Shown here piece by piece: positions 25,566 to 38,509 of a stretch of 64,000 nt of DNA; position 1 is the first letter of the stretch, and each line of letters opens with the position of its first letter. A model generated the notes under the pieces. The model worked only from the letters and a program-made list of their open reading frames with translations. It searched no databases and had not been told where the DNA came from. The stretch is from positions 61,752,241 through 61,816,240 of the forward strand of contig NC_134400.1 in assembly GCF_050003625.1 (NCBI RefSeq), written 5' to 3'. Origin of the DNA: Haematobia irritans (lineage: Eukaryota > Arthropoda > Insecta > Diptera > Muscidae). Position numbers and translations under genes: made by a program.

Positions 25566-26323
25566 GCTTAGTGTCTTCTACATATATTGAGTGGTCAGTT
25601 TTAAATATCTAGATTCTATTTCGATTCGGAAGCTCATATTCGATCTCCGAATGTAAGCGACCAATACAATTGTACATCATTATTTTTAATACAGTTATAT
25701 ATGATTATGTGTTATAAATTGTATAGTATATTTATTCAAATATTTTTCGTAATTTCCGTAAAAGCATCTCTATTTCTAGCCTCGCACAGAAGGATTTCCA
25801 ATGCCAGTCCATTTAAGAATATTGTCAATCCATGATGTTTCTTTTCGCTCTCTGGATGGGTTTCCTTCTAATGTTTCACCGAGTATGGTTTGTAGTAGTT
25901 TGTATTTTGGGTTTCTCGTTATATGGTCCATATATGATATTTTGGTTCTTTTTACTGTTATAATGAGTTCTCGTTCACGGTTTTTATTTTTTATGATTTT
26001 ATTTTAAAGACGTTTTCTTACTCGAGAAGTGGTATAATTTATACTTAAAAATTTATGAATTTGTCCTAATGTCAAAATGGTAATGGTAAAAATCCTCGAT
26101 TTAGGATTAGAATAATTTCCGAATGCGCTACAAATCTGGGCATCATGAAAATGAGCCTTAAAATATAAGAGGGATCTCCAAAACACCAGACAATTTTTAT
26201 ATTTCCGGGATTTACTTTTTTAAGTCCGTTTAAGCATTGTGAAAAAAATGTGTCGGTCCAAAGATTTATTTTCTGACATTTCAGTTTTCAGACATGTTTT
26301 GTGTTGTTCGTATAGACCAAATG
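25566..26323. other. AT-rich stretch, no recognisable gene
   Basis: The frame at 25801-26007 has an ATG but no recognisable domain, and neighbouring DNA is unassigned. I see no RNA gene or known repeat. Confidence 0.4.
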
Positions 26324-26592
26324 CACTCAAAATTACATTTCGTGTTTTCGCGGTTATGCAAGTACATACAAAGAAAATTTCATTAAAAGTCAGCCAACGA
26401 AAAATTTTCATTGATATAACGAAGCATTTTCATTAATACAATGAAAATATTCGTTAATAGTACGAAACGTTACATTGATTTGCAGAAAATTCGTTATATT
26501 AACGAAAAAAATTGTTGTATTAACGAATTTATTTAATTGGCCGACTTTTAACGACACATTTCGTTAATATAACGAAACTTTTTCTATTAGTG
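26324..26592. mobile_element. MITE M with CACT ends
   Basis: Ends CACTCAAAATTACATTTCG and (reversed) CACTAATAGAAAAAGTTTCG, with TG directly outside both ends. The interior repeats ATTCGTTA/TAACGAA motifs in both orientations. Similar motifs occur at about 20440-20550. Confidence 0.65.
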
Positions 26593-27913
26593 TGTTAATT
26601 TATTTATTAATTCTTGGATTAAGGCTTTAATAAAATTTGGAAGTTGTAACGATTACACGAACGTCCAATGCGAAGATAGAAGAAAAGTAAAGGATAGAAT
26701 AAAAGAGGATCCAGGTTTCCTTGTCTCATGTGGACTAACATAACCTAAGCCAGTATTCGGTTTGTTGTGTGCTATAACTTCATATTTTATTCCCATTTAC
26801 TCGGTGTCTTGAAAGAAATCCCCATTTTTCCCCAGTCTCTTTTTAGAAGTTGACCCAGGTTCTGAATCATATCTTCATCGATATGAGGTCTTTTGTAAAC
26901 ATAATAATAGTAATAGTTTTCCAGGCAGTAGTGTCAACTGCTTTAGGCTGAAAGTTGTAAATTTTTAAAATATTTTTCGTTAATTCGTCCCAGAAAATTC
27001 ATCAAAAAATCGTAACCCATAAAACAGCTGAAAACAAAGATTTAGAAACAAAATAAAAGTATTATTCAAACAAAAACAAAAGAAAAGGCTTTGATTCATT
27101 TTAATTCCAACAATAATACCGTTTAAGTCTCTATTTCAGTCATATAGCTTCCAGTTTTTTTTTTAACCTTGATTAATTTTTAAGATATAACTAGAAAAAA
27201 TATTTCTGCTTGTGATTACATTTTTAAGCCTAGACGTTCCGATTCAATTTATTTAATACATTTTTCTTGACAGAAAAATTTCCCATTCTCCAAATTTAAA
27301 TCCTTATTACTTGCACATGTACAATTTTTATTATTATCACTATTTGTATGCATAACTTTGATTACACTAGCTTAGAAAATATTTTTTGTTCATGTACATT
27401 TGAGATGTGACTTTTTCATGTATTTTCATCTGCTAAATTCATATCTCGAGCTAGAAATGTCCGATTATATCGTTGTTGTTACTTAAATGCAAGGTATTGA
27501 GATGAAAAATAGCGTAAAATTGGATCTGTGATAAGTTAAGTCATTCAAAATATATCGATGAATCTAGGACGAATTTTCAGAAAAAAATGTGTTTTATAGT
27601 GACTCTGTTCCGCCGGAAAAGCTTCTCTTCGTGTTCGTAAAGACGATACTTTAACGTAAAAAATAAGACCAACTAGAAGAAAATCGACCGAATAATGACA
27701 AAGTTTTAAGCAATTGAGTGAATAAATAAATTATGTAAATATGAGCCACTCACCTACACAAAAATGGGAGTAAGAATTAAATCGTGATTTTTTTCGTGGC
27801 CGTAATTTTGCAGAAATTTTATTTACGAACCAATTTTTTTGACGCTCGCGGACGTCATATTTTTTTATTCCCATTCGCACGCACATTCTCGAGAGTTGCT
27901 TTGGATTTTGTTC
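26593..27913. other. AT-rich stretch, no recognisable gene
   Basis: No coding or repeat family was recognised except scattered A/T tracts. The 27731-27991 reverse frame overlaps the start of the SINE and is not supported as a gene. Confidence 0.4.
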
Positions 27914-28236
27914 ACGAGCCACCGTGGTGCAATGGTTAACATACCCGCCTTGCAAAAACAGGATCGTGGGTTCAAACCTAGTTTCGACCAAACATTAAAA
28001 AGTTTTTCAGCGGTGGATTATCCCACCCCAGTAATGTTGGTGACATTTCTGAGCGTTTCAAAGCTTCTCTAAGTGGTTTCACTGCAATGTGGAACGCCGT
28101 TCGGACTCGGCTATAAAAAGGAGGTCCCTTGTCATTGAGCTTAACATAGAATCGGGCAGCACTGAGTGATAAGAGAGAAACTCACCACTGTGGTATCACA
28201 ATGGACTGAATTGTCTAAGTGAGCAGAAATATCGTT
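27914..28236 (+). mobile_element. tRNA-derived SINE, forward copy
   Basis: The head GAGCCACCGTGGTGCAATGG includes an A box (TGGTGCAATGG). A B box GGGTTCAAACC follows about 45 bp later, then a C-A-A-A plus GTTTTTCAGC segment. The body contains ACGCCGTTCGGACTCGGC, GAATCGGGCAGCACTGAGTG and TGTGGTATCACAATGGACTG. It matches copies at 23829-24118, 23656-23735 and 54963-55027. It is transcribed by pol III if active and has no protein. Confidence 0.85.
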
Positions 28237-28329
28237 TCACACCTTTAATTCCAGGGTCTCTTCCTACGCAAAACATGTCTTTCATACACCGTGACTCGCG
28301 TCTCCTAGATGTGTTCTCAACTCTGGGTG

Positions 28330-28985
28330 CACTGAAAAAAATATTGTCGTGAGGTCAAAGATTTCATGTCTTTAAAATACGAATACAAATTTTGTTTAGC
28401 ATAGAAGACGCATTTCTCTAAAATAAAGTTATTTTCCTTGTCCAAAAGTCGATAAACTTTTCAATGAAGTCGTGTTGTTCTTATAATTAAGTGATTTGAC
28501 TTAAAAATTGGTATCTTAACATGAAAGAAAAAATTTATAGGCTAAAGTCAACTTGACTTTAATAATTCAGAAAAATTCTTTAAATTTAATGAAATTGTCT
28601 TTAAATTTGTTGTCTTTTTGCATCTTGACTACAAAGCAAAAAATCGTTCAAATATAGGACATGTTTTTCAAAACTTTATTTTAAAGAAGTTTTTTACTTC
28701 AAACATTGCATAATTTCTACTGGAAGTCGAGTCCTAATTTGGAAAATAAAGTTGCCGTTAACTCGTTTTTAAAGGACTTTGATAGCATATGAAGAAAAAA
28801 AGCTGAGAAAACGAAAAATTAAAATTTGCTTCCTAGAAGCAAGTACACAAAACCTAAATTTAAAAGAGAGTTGTGTCTTAAAAGTATCCTTACTTGTATT
28901 CTCCGCTTCTTTGGCTCGGAATCAATACCAATTTTTTTAAAGTAAAGACAAAATCTTTGGAACCGAGTATGCTTTTTTTTCAGTG
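28330..28985 (+). mobile_element. E-family MITE, copy E2
   Basis: About 656 bp and very similar to E1 over the full length, differing at scattered bases. Ends CACTGAAAAAAATATTG and TTTTTTTTCAGTG, with TG on both sides. The 64-residue reverse frame at its right end is shared with E1 by descent and has no known domain. Confidence 0.85.
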
Positions 28986-31788
28986 TGCCCGGTAATGATT
29001 TCCACCACACTTCCGACTGTCATCCTATTTTTTCTGAAGTTTGACATCCCCTTCTTGTTTGGGTTACCTAATCCCCACCTTCCCCATCGTTGCACTGTTT
29101 CACATATCAATAACTCTGAATTTTTTTCCATTCCAAACTACTGTGCGATGTTCAAGAGCATTTTGCAGTGAATATTTCTGCTAGCACCTTACACCAACAG
29201 CAATCAAGTGGAACATAAACATCGACATAGTTTAGGTTTTAGTTTACCCAATCTATCCATTTGCTGGTTCGTTCTATCACTCATCCCAGGTTATTAGTAA
29301 GGGAATGTATGAGCTGTAACATGAGGCATATGTTAAATTTTTCCACTCAAATTTCAGAACAACGATGATCCTGTGTTCGTTAGCATTGTCATAGAGGGTT
29401 GGGGATTGAACTGACAAAAATTGTATTGTGCTACTCATGCGCACATTTAAATGCTATTTTTTCGGTACTGTGTCTGTTTAGACAGTTTCTTTATCGTTCA
29501 TTCATTTTGGGGTGTAAACAAACAGTTTTGTTCCATTTAAGCTGCGATAAATTATCTTGAATCATCAAGTGGAATTAGTTAGTGACAAGGAAATATTTGA
29601 CAATTGAGGACTATGCCGATAATCGTTTCGGTTTCTAGTATAGTCAGCAACTAGCACATACGAAGCGATAGTTGGGATCCACTTGAGTTTGGTCTTAACG
29701 AGAATGATTTCTCAAATCATTATACAATGATCTCCTCATGTGGTGATAAAAGATGTAGGATATGAAATGAGTTTGGATAAAAATCAATGCCCTCCACCAA
29801 GGCATTGAAGAGTCCTGGGGGTTTCAGTCCCTCAGGAGTTTTTAGTAAAAGAACAAATACAAAGAAACAATCATTTATCGGTCTCATTAACTAAAACAAA
29901 CAATTTCCATTTACTATAGAAGAAATCCAATTATGTCAAGATATCAGGATATCAAGAATTAGCGCTTTTCCTAAACTGTTTGAAAAATTCGTTATATTTA
30001 TTAGGTTTGATTATTATGTTAATGTGGGTATTGTGACCACATTTGTCTAATAGCAGTGAATCGCAAAAACGAATTTTGGAGAGTACAATGTCCATAAATC
30101 ATCTGTGTCTCGAGAGATACATAGTAAAACTCTTATAGAGGTGGAAAAAACCCTGAGACTATCCCAAAAGTGACATTAAACTGGGTATATCAACCGTAAC
30201 GAGCTTTAGAAGACGGACTTCGAGCATACAAAAGTATAAAAAACAAATTGGCCGCTCTATATGATATTATGCGGTCGGAGGAATACCAATACGGGTTGTC
30301 CGATGTAATGCTGACATTCGCATCAGAGAACGGATGCGATCTACCGCGACCGACCAGTATATTTATTAAACACCCCTACTTGCAATACCAATTTGAACCA
30401 ACAATATTAAACGCAACCGATCACTGTCGGTGCTTTGGTCAAAAATTCAGCAGTATTATTTGGCACTCTCTTAAGGTGATGCCTCGTTCGACTAGTTCAT
30501 TAACCGAGCATTGCTACGATGCCGATTGGTTTAGCTCTGGAAACTAATATTGGTATATACTAGCGGTGTTTTTATAATTGCATTTGTATTAATGTAAAAT
30601 ATGGAGGTTGCAGTTCTCTGCAGCGAAGTAGTTCCGATGGAAATTGTACACGCTTCACTTGCCTACCATGCTGGGTACGCCACGTTTGGTAAAATTCTAC
30701 CAAAAATTTTAGACTTTTTACTGTTTGGCAGATTGGTAGAATTCTTTATGTTTTGGTAAATTTTGCAAAATATTTCTTTCCAACTAAGAGGTACTTCACA
30801 AATTTTTAATAGAAATAAAAATTTGGCAAAGTTTTCTATAGGCCGATATCCTTTGTAGCTAGTGCTTTAATGTATAGTAAACATTTTAGAATTTATTGAA
30901 TTAAATAAATAAATAAAATTTTGATAACATTTTCTAAAGATATAACATTTTATTTGTTGTTTTGATTTCAACTTTAAAACCATTGCGTTGACTAAACTAC
31001 AAGAGTAGCTTAACCAACAGAGGAAAAGAATGTTTGTCAATTTTATTTGGTAAAGCCAAATTTGTATTGTGACCACATTTGTCTAATAGCAGTGAATCGC
31101 AAAAACGAATTTTATTTGGCAAATCCCTATAGATTGCAAGATAGTTGAATGGACGCACGTTACGGAATTACCACATTCCACATCAGCATCCTCTACTTGC
31201 AGCAAAACTATCAACCAATTATCAGAATAAATTCGGGTAGTTCACCAAACCCAAAGAGAACCACACGTGAACCTTCCGAAAAAAAGGTTTATGGTAGTTG
31301 GCCTTTGCCTAAATAAATCTTTGTACAAACATCTCTCTTTTCCTTTGTCACCGTCAAATCATCGATTTGAGTGCAGTTAGCTGGGTTTGTTTCGAGCGGG
31401 CTTCCTCTTTTTGTATTGTTGGTTTGTACTTAATCGTATTTGTTGTTTTGATCTCAGCTTTAAAACCATTGCGTTGACTAAACTTTAAAATTTTACAAAA
31501 TTTTCTATAGAAATAAAATTTTGTCAAAATTTTTTAACTAAGTTTTTTTGTTTGGTAGGTTTGTGGTAAAATTTCCTCCAACTTTTGGTAGATTAGTTTT
31601 GGCTCGAGTGGCAACTGTGCTGCCCAATCGCCTGAACTAAATCCCATAGGGAATCTTAGGGAAATTGTAAATCGAAAAATTGATGTGAACCTGAAAGAAA
31701 GAACATAATTGGCGGTTTAATCTAGTCAATGTCCATGAAACGGCATGGCTATAGTAATAGTTACAAACATTTATCGTTAAAGGTATTA
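28986..31788. other. Mostly low-copy stretch, no supported gene
   Basis: The longest frame is 99 residues at 30248-30547, opened by TTG and not ATG, with no domain I recognise. Relics with GGTAGATT and GGCTCGAGTGGCAAC blocks of the A-family type lie at 30660-30850 and 31500-31620. A perfect 50-bp direct repeat occurs at 30028-30077 and 31064-31113. A second, imperfect pair lies at about 30956-31001 and 31440-31486. Confidence 0.45.
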
Positions 31789-32414
31789 CACTGAAAAATA
31801 AGCATACTCGGTTCCAAAGATTTTGTCTTTACTTTAAAAATTTTGGTATTGATTCCGAGCCAAAGAAGCGGAAAATACAAGTAAGGATACTTTTAAGACA
31901 CAACTCTCTTTTAAATTTAGGTTTTGTGTACTTGCTTCTAGGAAGGACATTCTAATTTTTCGCTTTCTCAGCTTTTTTTCTTCATATGCTATCAAAGACC
32001 TTTAAAAACGAGTTAACGGCAACTTTATTTTCCAAAGTAAGAATCGACTTCCAGTAGAAATTATGCTATGTTTGAAGTAAAAAACTTCTTTAAAATAAAG
32101 TTTTGAAAAACATGTCCTATATTTGAACGATTTTTTGCTTTGTAGTCAAGATGCAAAAAGACAAGAAATTTAAAGACAATTTCATTAAATTTAAAGAATT
32201 TTTCTGAATTATTAAAGTCAAGTTGACCTTATAATTTTTTTCTTTCATGTTAAGATATCCATTTTTAAGTCAAATCACTTAATTATAAGGACAATACGAC
32301 TTCATTGAAAAGTTTATCGACTTTTGGACAAGGAAAATAACTTTATTTTAGAGAAATGCGTCTTCTATGCTAAGCAAAATTTGTATTCGTATTTTAAAGA
32401 CAAGTAAGACAGTG
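31789..32414 (-). mobile_element. E-family MITE, copy E3
   Basis: Reverse-strand E copy. It starts CACTGAAAAATAAGCATAC after TA and ends ...AGACAGTG before TA. Compared with E1 and E2 it has lost about 30 bp of the second terminal repeat (the part spanning the GAGGTCAAAGATTTC block). Confidence 0.8.
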
Positions 32415-33033
32415 TAAGTTTTTTTTATTTTCATATCCCAGTGTTTTTCAAAACCTATGTTTACTCGTTTTTACTATGAAATTTATTTCAATAATGTGGC
32501 ATATATTTTGAAACGAGTATGTTTAGTCAGAGCACATTCCGAATTAGGGGGATTCACATTCTAAAATTTACCTATTTTTGAGGTAAACTTGTATTTTTAA
32601 CTTGATTTTTTTAACGGATTATTTTAACAGCCGATGTGGTTGTAAATATTTTCGACAACACTGTATATATGGGAGATTCGAATTCTGTTGTGAAAATTAT
32701 GAACCGCATAGTGGCAAATTGAGCGAATTTTTCGCACGAGATAGTGCTCCGATTTTCCTCATGTTGCAATTTCCTGTTGATGGTGACCTTTATAAATGAA
32801 TGTGGGCTAATTTCAATATACTCATCCATATTTTATACCAAAGAAATATAGTGCAAAGAAATGACTTTATCTTATTTCAGTTCATTTTATTTTCGTCCTG
32901 TTTGCTCCTTTGAAATATTTTCTGCTCATAAAAAACTAGAATTTGTTTAGGTTGCAAAATGAAATTCAGGGAAGAAAACACCATTAAAATAAATAAAATT
33001 ATGTTAAAATATTAATGCTCAGTGTAAACTTAA
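32415..33033. other. AT-rich stretch, no gene
   Basis: No supported coding sequence. The 65- and 72-residue frames on opposite strands at 32602-32829 overlap and have no domain. Confidence 0.4.
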
Positions 33034-33566
33034 CCCTTTCACTACCGATGTCCACATAGAAGGACATTATTTATTGATGTTATTTAGTGATGTTATTTTA
33101 AAGTAGAGGCTATAATCTAAATAAGCTATAAATATTTCCCATAATGGTGAGCACTAAAATAAATTTTTATAAACTTCTTTAACAATAAACGAAAAATATG
33201 AAATTTTGAGACAAATTTTCTTCTGTATGTTTCTAGTAAATGGGCATTCATGCAAAAACTATAGCTGATACTTTTTCGGGATATCTTTTGTATTTTTTCT
33301 CATACTTTGACCAAATATAGCTTATTTTCGTAAGGTCATTAGGTCACAATTCAATAATCAAGTTTTTAGAACAAGCTCATATAGCTCTTGAAGTAACTGA
33401 GGTAGGTTCTCAAAATGACAATTTTTGTTCTACATGCTGTTAGTACTAGTAAAAACAGATGAAAAATTAAAGTTTCTAACATCAGTGGGCATCAATATAA
33501 AACATTGATGTCACCCTCTACAACCTAACCTAACCTAACATCAGGTTTATTTCGGTAGTGAAAGGG
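33034..33566. mobile_element. piggyBac-like MITE Q (TTAA duplication)
   Basis: 533 bp with 15-bp inverted ends CCCTTTCACTACCGA, flanked exactly by TTAA on both sides. TTAA duplication with a CCC-starting TIR is the hallmark of piggyBac elements. The interior includes a CCTAACCTAACCTAAC run near 33523, as in SINE tails. No transposase. Confidence 0.85.
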
Positions 33567-33671
33567 TTAAAATTGCCCAATGTTTACTTTGCAGTTTATA
33601 AACGAAAACAGCTATTAAATCCGCAAATCAACTTTTTAACGAGAACATTCTATATAAAATGTGGGAGTATA

Positions 33672-34207
33672 CACTCAAAACAAAGTTTATTTGGATCCAA
33701 AGATTTTGACCTTCCCTTAAGGGTTTTGGTATTGATTCCGACCAAAAATGCGGGTTCTTTAGGATCAATGTTGCTATGTTGCTTTAGGATCAATAAAATT
33801 CAAATGAAGATAGAGATTCAATTTATCGAATTTTCATTCTCTTTTCGCGATATATTCATAAAGGTACTCACGTACAAACAAGTGCCACTTTAAAATCCAA
33901 ATTATAACGGATACATCAATGTACAAAATATTTTCTTAATTCCAAAGACAAAAAACTTAAAACCAAAGATTCTAAATCCTCAAAATAAATCTTAGCCTAT
34001 ATTGAATCGATTTTATCTTAAATTTAAAGGTTCAATATTTCGGTTAATTTAAGGACGATTTCTTTAAATAAAAAATGTATTTCTTTACTTTAACGAAAAT
34101 TGGCCTAATTGGACGTAAATTTCCAAAATTTATCTTAATTAAAATTTCTTTATTTTAAAGAAATTTTTCCTTAGTAATTTGTAAATTGTGTAACTACCTT
34201 TTCAGTG
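33672..34207. mobile_element. Diverged E-type MITE (E6)
   Basis: 536 bp with ends CACTCAAAACAAAGTTTATT and ...TTTTCAGTG, TA on both sides. The block CCAAAGATTTTGACC and TTTTGGTATTGATTCCG tie it to the E family, but the rest is much diverged. The 111-residue frame at 33558-33893 crosses the left boundary and is not a gene. Confidence 0.65.
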
Positions 34208-34315
34208 TATGAAAAAATTTATCATTTATCTTAATATTTTAAGCGAGGGGTATATAAAGCATATGGTGAATATGCGGATGTAAAATAGACCGTTTTAACC
34301 ACAGCCCTCAACACT

Positions 34316-35460
34316 GAAAAAAAACAGTGAACCCGCACTGAAACAAATATTGTTATGAGGTCTAAGATTTCATGTCTAAAATACGAATGCAAATTTTGCT
34401 TAGCATAGAAGGCGCATTTCTCTAATATAAAGTTTTTTTCTTTGTCCAAAAGTCGATAAACTTTTCAATGAAGTCGTATTGTCTTTATAATTAAGTAATT
34501 TCACTTAAAAATGGGTATCATAACATGAAAGAAAAAATGTTTGGGCTAAGGTCAACTTGGCTTTAATAATTCAGAAAAATTCTTTAAATTTAATGAAATT
34601 GTCTTTAAATTTTTGTCTTTTTGCATCTTGACTACAAAGCAAAAAATTGTTCAAATATAGGACATTGTAACGTGGGTATAAAGTTCAATGACCATACACA
34701 TAAGTTCAATATGAACTAAAGCAAAAGAAGATTTTCGTACGATTCCCAAAAATAGTACGAATGGACTACCGTATGGTTAAATTGGTCATGATTTGGCGCC
34801 AATGATTTTCTTCTTTACTTTTAGTTAATTTTTTCTTCTATGAGAGGAAGTAATTTCGTGAACTGCAGTTAAAAAGTACAAAAGGGCATTAAATTTTCCT
34901 GGTTTTAACAACGCTTTGTGGAAATCTCAAAATGTGGAGTAACATTTAGTTAAATTTTCGTGCGAGGTAGTTCATTCTTCCTATACAACAGTTTACTTTT
35001 TTCGATGTAGCATAATTTCTATTGGAAGTCGAGTCTTAAGTTGGAAAATAAAGTTGCCGTTAACTTGTTTTTAAAGGTCTTTGATAGCATATGAAGAAAA
35101 AAGCGAACATTTAAAAATTGCTTCCTAGATGCAAGTACACAAAACCCAAATTTAAAAGAGAATTGTGTCTTAAAAGTATCCTTACTTGTATTCTCCGCTT
35201 CTTTGGCTCGGAATCAATAACAAAATTTTTAAAGTAAAGACAAAATCTTTACAACCGGGCATGCTTTTTTCAGTGCTCCAGGAAGAAAAATTTGAACTAA
35301 AGTGTATTACAAACGCTGACATTACGCCAATATCACAAAAATTAGGTAAATATTTTCGACAAATTCAAGAAAATTTATTAGACATAATTAATTTTTTCAC
35401 TTGTTAAATAAAATTTTGTAATTTGAAGGAAAGAATTGGAGTTCAAAATTGCAAGAATGT
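34316..35460 (-). mobile_element. Nested D4 / E4 / C2 MITEs
   Basis: Outer D-type ends (CACTGAAAAAAAACAGTGAA at 34316, and the TTGAAGGAAAGAATTGGAGT block near 35425) enclose an E element (34335 to about 35275). That in turn is interrupted at 34672-35010 by a C-type sequence with TGATTTGGCGCCAATGATTT. The D part is truncated on its right near 35460. Three layers of insertion can therefore be read, with some loss of E sequence at the C junction. Confidence 0.65.
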
Positions 35461-35833
35461 CTTCATATATTTTGAATGTCTTTATATGTTTTAGTAAACT
35501 CAAAAATGTATTATGTGTAGACTTGGAAAGCATAGCAAAAATAAATGTCCATTCTAAAGAATACTATACTTTCTTAGTTTTGAAAAATATTTTACAGTTC
35601 TGTTCTAAACAGTACTTAGCCCTTTTGGAATGGACATTGTTTAAAACTTTAGCCGCAGGCTAAGTACAATTTTTACCTTAACTTTTGGTAGAAGTGTCCG
35701 ATAAATTCGAACTTTTGACAGGACTCAGGTCACATCAATCCAAAAAAAAAAAACGAATTCCATCAAAACATGCTAAGTCGACTTAGCGTACTCTGGAGTG
35801 AAGACATCAATATGTTCATTCCTGTTTTGGCTA

Positions 35834-38509
35834 CACAAAAAAAAAGTGAACTATATTACGGGAAAAATGAACTATCTCGTGCGAAAAGAGAACTAGATTG
35901 TATTCCACATTTTGAGATTAATTAAATTATCGACAATATTCTGACACTTTTCTGATTTTTATCTACCATTTACGAAATTCATACTTCTCGAAAATAAAAA
36001 CAAAGAAAAATCTTAGGCGTCAGATCATTACCATTTCCACTACTCTGTAGAAGTGTACGAAAAACATTTTCTGCTTTAGTTAGCATTGAATTTATTTGTA
36101 TGTTATCGAAATTTTGCTTTAGTTCATACCATTTTTGAGACATAACATACTTGGAACAAGTATATACGGCCGTAAGTTCGGCCAGGCCGAAGCTTATGTA
36201 CCCTCCATCATGGATTGCGTAGAAACTTCTTCTAAACACTGCCATCCACAATCGAATTACTTAAGTTGCGGTAACGCTAGCCGATGGCAAGGTATCTTAA
36301 AACTTCCTAACACCATCTTCTAAATTGTATGTAAGTCCATACGTGGTATATATTAAATCAAAAAAGATCGATCCAATACGTATATAATTCAGTTTGACAA
36401 AGTAGACATAAAATTTTGGCAAAATTTTTTACAGAAATAAAATTTTAACAAAATTTTCCATAGAAATAAAATTTTCACAAAATTTTCTATAGAAATAAAA
36501 ATTTTGACAAAATTTTCTATAGAAAGAAAATTTTGACAAAAATTTCTACAGAAATAAAATTTTAACAAAATTTTCTATAGAAATACACTTTTGACAAAAT
36601 TTTCTATAGAAATAAAATCGTGGTAGATTATTTTTGGCTCGAGTGGCAATCATGATTATGAACCGAATAAAATTTGAACAAAATTTTCTATAGAAATAAA
36701 ATTTTGACAAAATTTTCTATAGAAATAAAATTTTGACAATGATGAAAATTTTATTATGAACCGAATAAAATTTTAACAAAATTTTCTCTAGAAATAAAAT
36801 TTTGACAAAATTTTCTATAGAAATAAAATTTTGACAAAATTTTCTATAGAAATAAACTTTTGGTAGATTATTTTTGGCTCTAGTGGCAACCATGATTATG
36901 AACAGATATGGACCAATTTTTGAGTGATTGGACCAATTTTGGTATGGTTGTTAGCGACCATATACTAACACCACGTTCCTAATTTGAACCGGATCGGATG
37001 AAATTTGCTCCTCCAAGAGGCTCCGAAGGTCAAATCTGGAGAACGTTTTATATGGGGGCTATATATAATTATGGACCGATATGGACCAATTCTGGCACGG
37101 TTGTTAAAAATCATATACTAACACCATGTTCCAAATTACAACCGGATTGGATGAAATTTGCTTCTCTTGGAGACTTCGCAAGCCAAATCTGGGGATCGGT
37201 TTATATGGGGGCTATATATAATTATGAACCGATGTGGACCAATTTTTGCATGGTTGTTAGAGACCATATACCAACATCATGTTCCAAATTTCAGCCGGAT
37301 CGGATGAAATTTTCTTCTCTTTGAGGCTCCGCAACCCAAATCTGGGGATCGGTTTATATGGGCGCTATATATAATTATGTGGACCAATTTTTGCATGATT
37401 GTTAGAGACCATATACCAATACCATGTACCAAATTTCAGCCGGATCGGATGCAATTTGCTTCTCTTAGAGGCTTCGCAAGCCAAATCTGGAGATCGGTTT
37501 ATATGGGGTCTATATATAATTATAGACCGATGTGGACCAATTTTTGCACGATTGTTAGATACCATATACCAGCACCATGTACAAAATTTCAGCCGGATTG
37601 GATGAAATATGCTTCTCTTAGAGGGTCCACAAGCCAAATCGGAGGATCGGTTTATATGGGGGCTATATATAATTATGGACCGATGTGGACCAATTTTTGC
37701 ATGGTTGTTAGAGACCATATACCAACATCATGTACCAAATTTCAGCCGGATCGGATGAAATTTGCTTCTCTTTGAGGCTCCGCAAGCCAAATCCGGGGAT
37801 CGGTTTATATGGGGGCTATATATAATTATGGACCGATGTGGACCAATTTTTGCACGATTGTTAGATACCATATACCAACACCATGTACCAAATTTCAGCC
37901 GGATTGGATGAAATATCCTTCTCTTAGAGGGTCCACAAGCCAAATCGGGGGATCGGTTTATATGGGGGCTATATATAATTATGGACCGATGTGGACCAAT
38001 TTTTGCATGGTTGTTAGAGACCATATACCAACACCATATACCAATTTTCAGCCGGATCGGATGAAATATGCTTCTGTTAGAGGCTCCACAAACCAATTCT
38101 GAGGGTCCCTTTATATGGGGGCTATACGTAAAAGTGGACCGATATGGCCCATTTTCAATACCGTCCGACCTACATCAATAGCAACTACTTGTGCCAAGTT
38201 TCAAGTCGATAGTTTGTTTCGTTCGGAAGTTAGCGTGATTTCAACAGACGGACGGACGGACGGACGGACATGCTTAGATCGACTCAGAATTTCACCACGA
38301 CCCAGAATATATATACTTTCTGGGGTCTTAGACCAATATTTCGATGTGTTACAAACGGAATGACAAAGTTAATATACCCCCATCCTATGATGGAGGGTAT
38401 AATAAAGAAAAATTCGTTGGGCTGGGGAAAATTTCTATAAAATTTAAAGTAAACAAAAACAAAATAATTTTTTCATTCATTTCATTTTACAACTGATTTT
38501 TTTTTTCTG
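35834..38509. mobile_element. C-family MITE C3 split by A4
   Basis: The left part (CACAAAAAAAAAGTGAACTA, 35834-36155) resumes after A4 at 38404 with the ATTCGTTGGGCTGGGGAAAA block and ends near 38509. The order matches the C copies at 15.9-16.3 kb and 54.4-54.8 kb. A4 is therefore younger than C3. Confidence 0.65.
36156..38403 (+). mobile_element. A-family element, copy A4
   Basis: A full-length A element. It has the left end, a long 29-bp minisatellite (about 36400-36860), and 153-bp units with landmarks at 37194, 37347, 37492, 37645, 37798 and 37951. All are 153 bp apart except one 145-bp step caused by an 8-bp deletion. A GGAC run at 38251-38270 and the right end follow. It is very close to A1 at both ends. 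Confidence 0.85.

Noticed and set aside
30248..30547. 99-residue frame as a gene
   Set aside because: Opens with TTG, has no ATG at its start, no similarity I recognise, and no supporting context.
33519..33540. CCTAACC repeat as a telomere-like array
   Set aside because: Only about three units. The same word occurs at SINE tails here, which explains it better.
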